Shown here: in pieces, positions 62,556-64,000 of the stretch
Position numbering within the stretch: the first letter of the stretch is position 1
How the letters are laid out: each line of letters begins with the position of its first letter
Source: Allolucifera butyrica
Lineage (GTDB): Bacteria; Bacillota; Negativicutes; Sporomusales; UPPP01
Length of the DNA: 64,000 nt
Assembly: GCF_900476375.1 (NCBI RefSeq)
Contig: NZ_UPPP01000054.1
Span: 1-64,000, forward strand
Direction of reading: 5' to 3'
Notes under the pieces: generated by a model
Database searches by the model: none
What the model was told of the DNA's origin: nothing
The model's input: only the letters and a program-made list of their open reading frames with translations
Translations under genes and position numbers: made by a program

Positions 62556-62720
62556 TAGTACCTTGGCCACATTATGTTTTAGTTTGATAACGGCAAAAAT
62601 TCCAAATTACTACGTCAGCACCTCCTAGCAGACCCCTTCCAGTATGGGGCGTCGCTGCTTCCTTGCCCTTTGAAATTTTTGTTCGCTCTAAAACTAAACT
62701 CTAACATGGTCAAGGTACTA
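62556..62720. repeat. 165-bp imperfect inverted repeat
   Basis: The left arm starts TAGTACCTTGGCCA (62556) and ends AAAAATTCCAAA (62606). The complement of the right arm starts TAGTACCTTGACCA (ending 62720) and ends AAAAATTTCAAA (62669), with about 50-base arms and many matches between. A smaller inner hairpin (GCAGACCCC with GGGGCGTCGCTGC) fills the loop. It lies between two minus-strand genes and includes the stop codon of the upstream one. Confidence 0.7.
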
Positions 62721-63116
62721 GTGGGGGCCGTTCACCGGACAGCAGTACGGCTGAGACTGAAAAACTACCAGCACTTTTGAGGGCTGTCCGCGCATTTCGG
62801 CGGTGACCCGGGCAAAACAGGCATAGTGGTCGGCGGTTAGCACGACCCGGTCCGTAATAAGCAGCGGCGGGGGAGTAAGGGTTATAATTGTGCTGTCAAG
62901 AAACCAGTCTTTGCAGTTATAGCTGGTTTGTACGTAGACCCTGACGGCGGGACCGCATAGGATTCTTATAAAAAAGGAAAAACGGAATAGTCCTGTAATA
63001 TTATGAGGCTTGGCAGGGGATACCGTTTGCCGGACATCGAGAATCTCCGAATCTGTTACACACGCAGGCAATCCAGCGGTAACCGCCGGGTAGTGAAGGA
63101 TGTTTGCTGTCGTCAT
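62718..63116 (-). CDS. Hypothetical protein, possibly DUF6385-like
   Basis: A 132-residue protein; ATG 63114-63116 follows GAGGTG by six bases. MTTANILHYPAVTAGLPACVTDSEILDVRQTVSPAKPHNITGLFRFSFFIRILCGPAVRVYVQTSYNCKDWFLDSTIITLTPPPLLITDRVVLTADHYACFARV has alternating beta-strands, resembling small beta-sandwich proteins of sporulating Firmicutes (DUF6385 type). The family call is tentative. It neighbours the coat-like repeat gene, so a spore surface role is plausible. Confidence 0.5.
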   Translation of the reverse strand: MTTANILHYPAVTAGLPACVTDSEILDVRQTVSPAKPHNITGLFRFSFFIRILCGPAVRVYVQTSYNCKDWFLDSTIITLTPPPLLITDRVVLTADHYACFARVTAEMRGQPSKVLVVFQSQPYCCPVNGPH

Positions 63117-63146
63117 ACTACGCACCTCACAATGTTGCATCCTCCT

Positions 63147-63225
63147 TGTCGCATTCCTCTCTCTGTCATTCGTCAATAATTTTTTCCGATTTATCGCCGA
63201 AAGCTCAGGGTGCGAAATGGGGGGA
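63147..63225. repeat. Dispersed repeat, family A copy 3 (expanded)
   Basis: TTGTCGCATTCCTCTCTCTGTCATTC followed, after a longer insert, by CAGGGTGCGAAATGGGGGG. Shares the CTCTGTCATTC and TGCGAAATG-GGG words with A1 and A2. Confidence 0.5.
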
Positions 63226-63268
63226 TCCAGCAGGATAGTATATTATATGAAAGGATTCCTACGAACGA

Positions 63269-63312
63269 AACAGTAAGAGAGCAGGCGTAACCTGCTCTCT
63301 TACTGTTTTTAC
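63269..63312. terminator. Perfect 17-bp terminator hairpin
   Basis: AACAGTAAGAGAGCAGG (63269-63285) pairs with 63291-63307 around CGTAA, then TTTTT on the plus strand. It stands 27 bases after the minus-strand DMT gene and can act for it. Confidence 0.8.
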
Positions 63313-63334
63313 TTGGTTGTTTTAATTCCCGGTT

Positions 63335-63769
63335 TTAATCTTTCCATTTAAAGAGAATCATGCCTGTCAGCATAAGGAAAAAACCAAATACTTTATAAAG
63401 GTCAAACGGGCGTGGTTCAGTGCCGAAAAGGCCGAATGTATCAACGGCGGCGGCGCTTAAAAGCTGGGCCGATAAAACAAGGGCAACGGAAAATGTAGTA
63501 CCGAGCAGTGAGATCCCTTTCATTACTGAAAAAACAATCATGACTCCCAGCGTTCCGCCGAGGAGATACCATTTGTTGGCAGTGGCGATGTTTTTAAAAT
63601 AGCCGTCGCCGGTGAACAGTAATATGAGTAAAGCTACGATCAGACCGCTGCCATGCACAAGTACATTAGTGCCCCATAAGCCGGTCTTTTCGCTGAGGCG
63701 GGTGTTGAAGACCGATTGTATGCAGATTAGAATACCGGCCATAAGAGAAAATAAGATACCTTTTATCAT
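63335..63769 (-). CDS. DMT-family YdcZ/DUF606 membrane transporter
   Basis: A 144-residue protein with five hydrophobic helices: MIKGILFSLMAGILICIQSVFNTRLSEKTGLWGTNVLVHGSGLIVALLIL, GGTLGVMIVFSVMKGISLLGTTFSVALVLSAQLLSAAAVDTFGLFG, and GFFLMLTGMILFKW. The QS-x-x-N helix and the G-x-x-F-S-x-A-L-x-L-x-A-Q-L pattern fit the short DUF606/YdcZ branch of the drug/metabolite transporter superfamily, which works as pairs of half-transporters. Substrate unknown. Confidence 0.85.
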   Translation of the reverse strand: MIKGILFSLMAGILICIQSVFNTRLSEKTGLWGTNVLVHGSGLIVALLILLFTGDGYFKNIATANKWYLLGGTLGVMIVFSVMKGISLLGTTFSVALVLSAQLLSAAAVDTFGLFGTEPRPFDLYKVFGFFLMLTGMILFKWKD

Positions 63770-63864
63770 AATGCCTCCTGAATTGTGAAATGATGGAATT
63801 TATTTAATTCGTTGCAGTGGTCCGAAATCCTGTTTGTCTGAAAAGGAAAAGCCGTTTTGGCAAA

Positions 63865-64000
63865 ATGCACTTTATGACAATAAAAGAACATAATGTTCAA
63901 AAACTTCAATTCCTTTGGCCGCAGTGCTATTCTGAAAATTGCAACGCACAGGAACGGGAGATGTCAAAAAAACAAAGCGGGTCCAAAAGAAAAAAAGGAG
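63865..64000 (+). CDS. Possible partial reading frame at right edge
   Basis: Forty-five codons are open to the window end (MHFMTIKEHNVQKLQFLW, then basic QERE and KKQSGSKRKKG). No clear ribosome binding site at the ATG. The final AAAAAAAGGAG could instead be the ribosome binding site of a gene beyond the edge. Confidence 0.3.
   Translation, partial: MHFMTIKEHNVQKLQFLWPQCYSENCNAQEREMSKKQSGSKRKKG

Noticed and set aside
1..64000. tRNA, rRNA, transposase, integrase and prophage genes
   Set aside because: None was recognised by reading both strands; the window is plain chromosome with dispersed repeats only.

Overview
The window looks like chromosome of an endospore-forming, diderm Firmicute (Negativicutes, most likely Sporomusaceae such as Sporomusa or Pelosinus). 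Three kinds of evidence point there. First, there are sporulation-type small proteins: a Spo0E-like phosphatase, two YjcZ-like glycine/isoleucine/serine peptides and a Cys-Tyr-Pro repeat coat-like protein. Second, there is an outer-membrane beta-barrel porin ending in phenylalanine. Third, ribosome binding sites are Firmicute-type AGGAGG, with many TTG starts. The genus is inferred, not proven. No tRNA, rRNA, CRISPR array, transposase or prophage was recognised.

Layout. 1-4.2 kb: membrane and lipoprotein genes, a DedA protein and small sporulation-type proteins. 4.4-11.1 kb: a GntR/FCD regulator followed by a DcuC-type carrier, a DUF1847 protein, a MalY/PatB C-S lyase, RidA and a chemoreceptor. 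The same GTATACYGGTATWCC operator lies before the regulator and before the carrier, so this reads as one regulated amino-acid or dicarboxylate utilisation unit; RidA would clear the 2-aminoacrylate made by the lyase. 11.2-14.3 kb: a Gln-rich protein, a duplicated Lsm-like protein and two exported LPP20/FlgT-N-like paralogues. 14.5-18.1 kb: a three-subunit molybdenum hydroxylase of the xanthine dehydrogenase family. 18.1-22.2 kb: remnants and orphan genes, including a truncated amino-acid permease, fabG and a frameshifted Fic gene.

22.3-26.6 kb and 42.0-45.5 kb hold two sugar or cyclitol modules controlled by paralogous LacI regulators that share a TGCAAGCGTATGCA operator. Module 1 is lacI, a TIM-barrel isomerase, a frameshifted Gfo/Idh gene and a UroD/MtaA-like protein. 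Module 2 is a Gfo/Idh dehydrogenase, an RbsB-like binding protein without permease or ATPase, and lacI. Between them (26.6-41.9 kb) lie a MarR-controlled heterodimeric ABC exporter, a heparinase II/III-like polysaccharide lyase and a 2769-residue cyclic beta-1,2-glucan synthase.

45.7-48.3 kb: a small protein, an M20 amidohydrolase and a stand-alone starch-binding-module protein. 48.5-54.1 kb: a complete opp/dpp peptide ABC transporter operon with a hairpin after the binding-protein gene. 54.5-64 kb: a porin, small membrane peptides, a radical SAM protein, a manganese (yybP-ykoY) riboswitch controlling a TerC-type exporter, several small orphan genes, a ClC channel with a TrkA-C domain, the Cys-Tyr-Pro repeat protein next to a 165-bp imperfect inverted repeat, and a DMT transporter. 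Three families of short dispersed inverted repeats are scattered through the intergenic regions.
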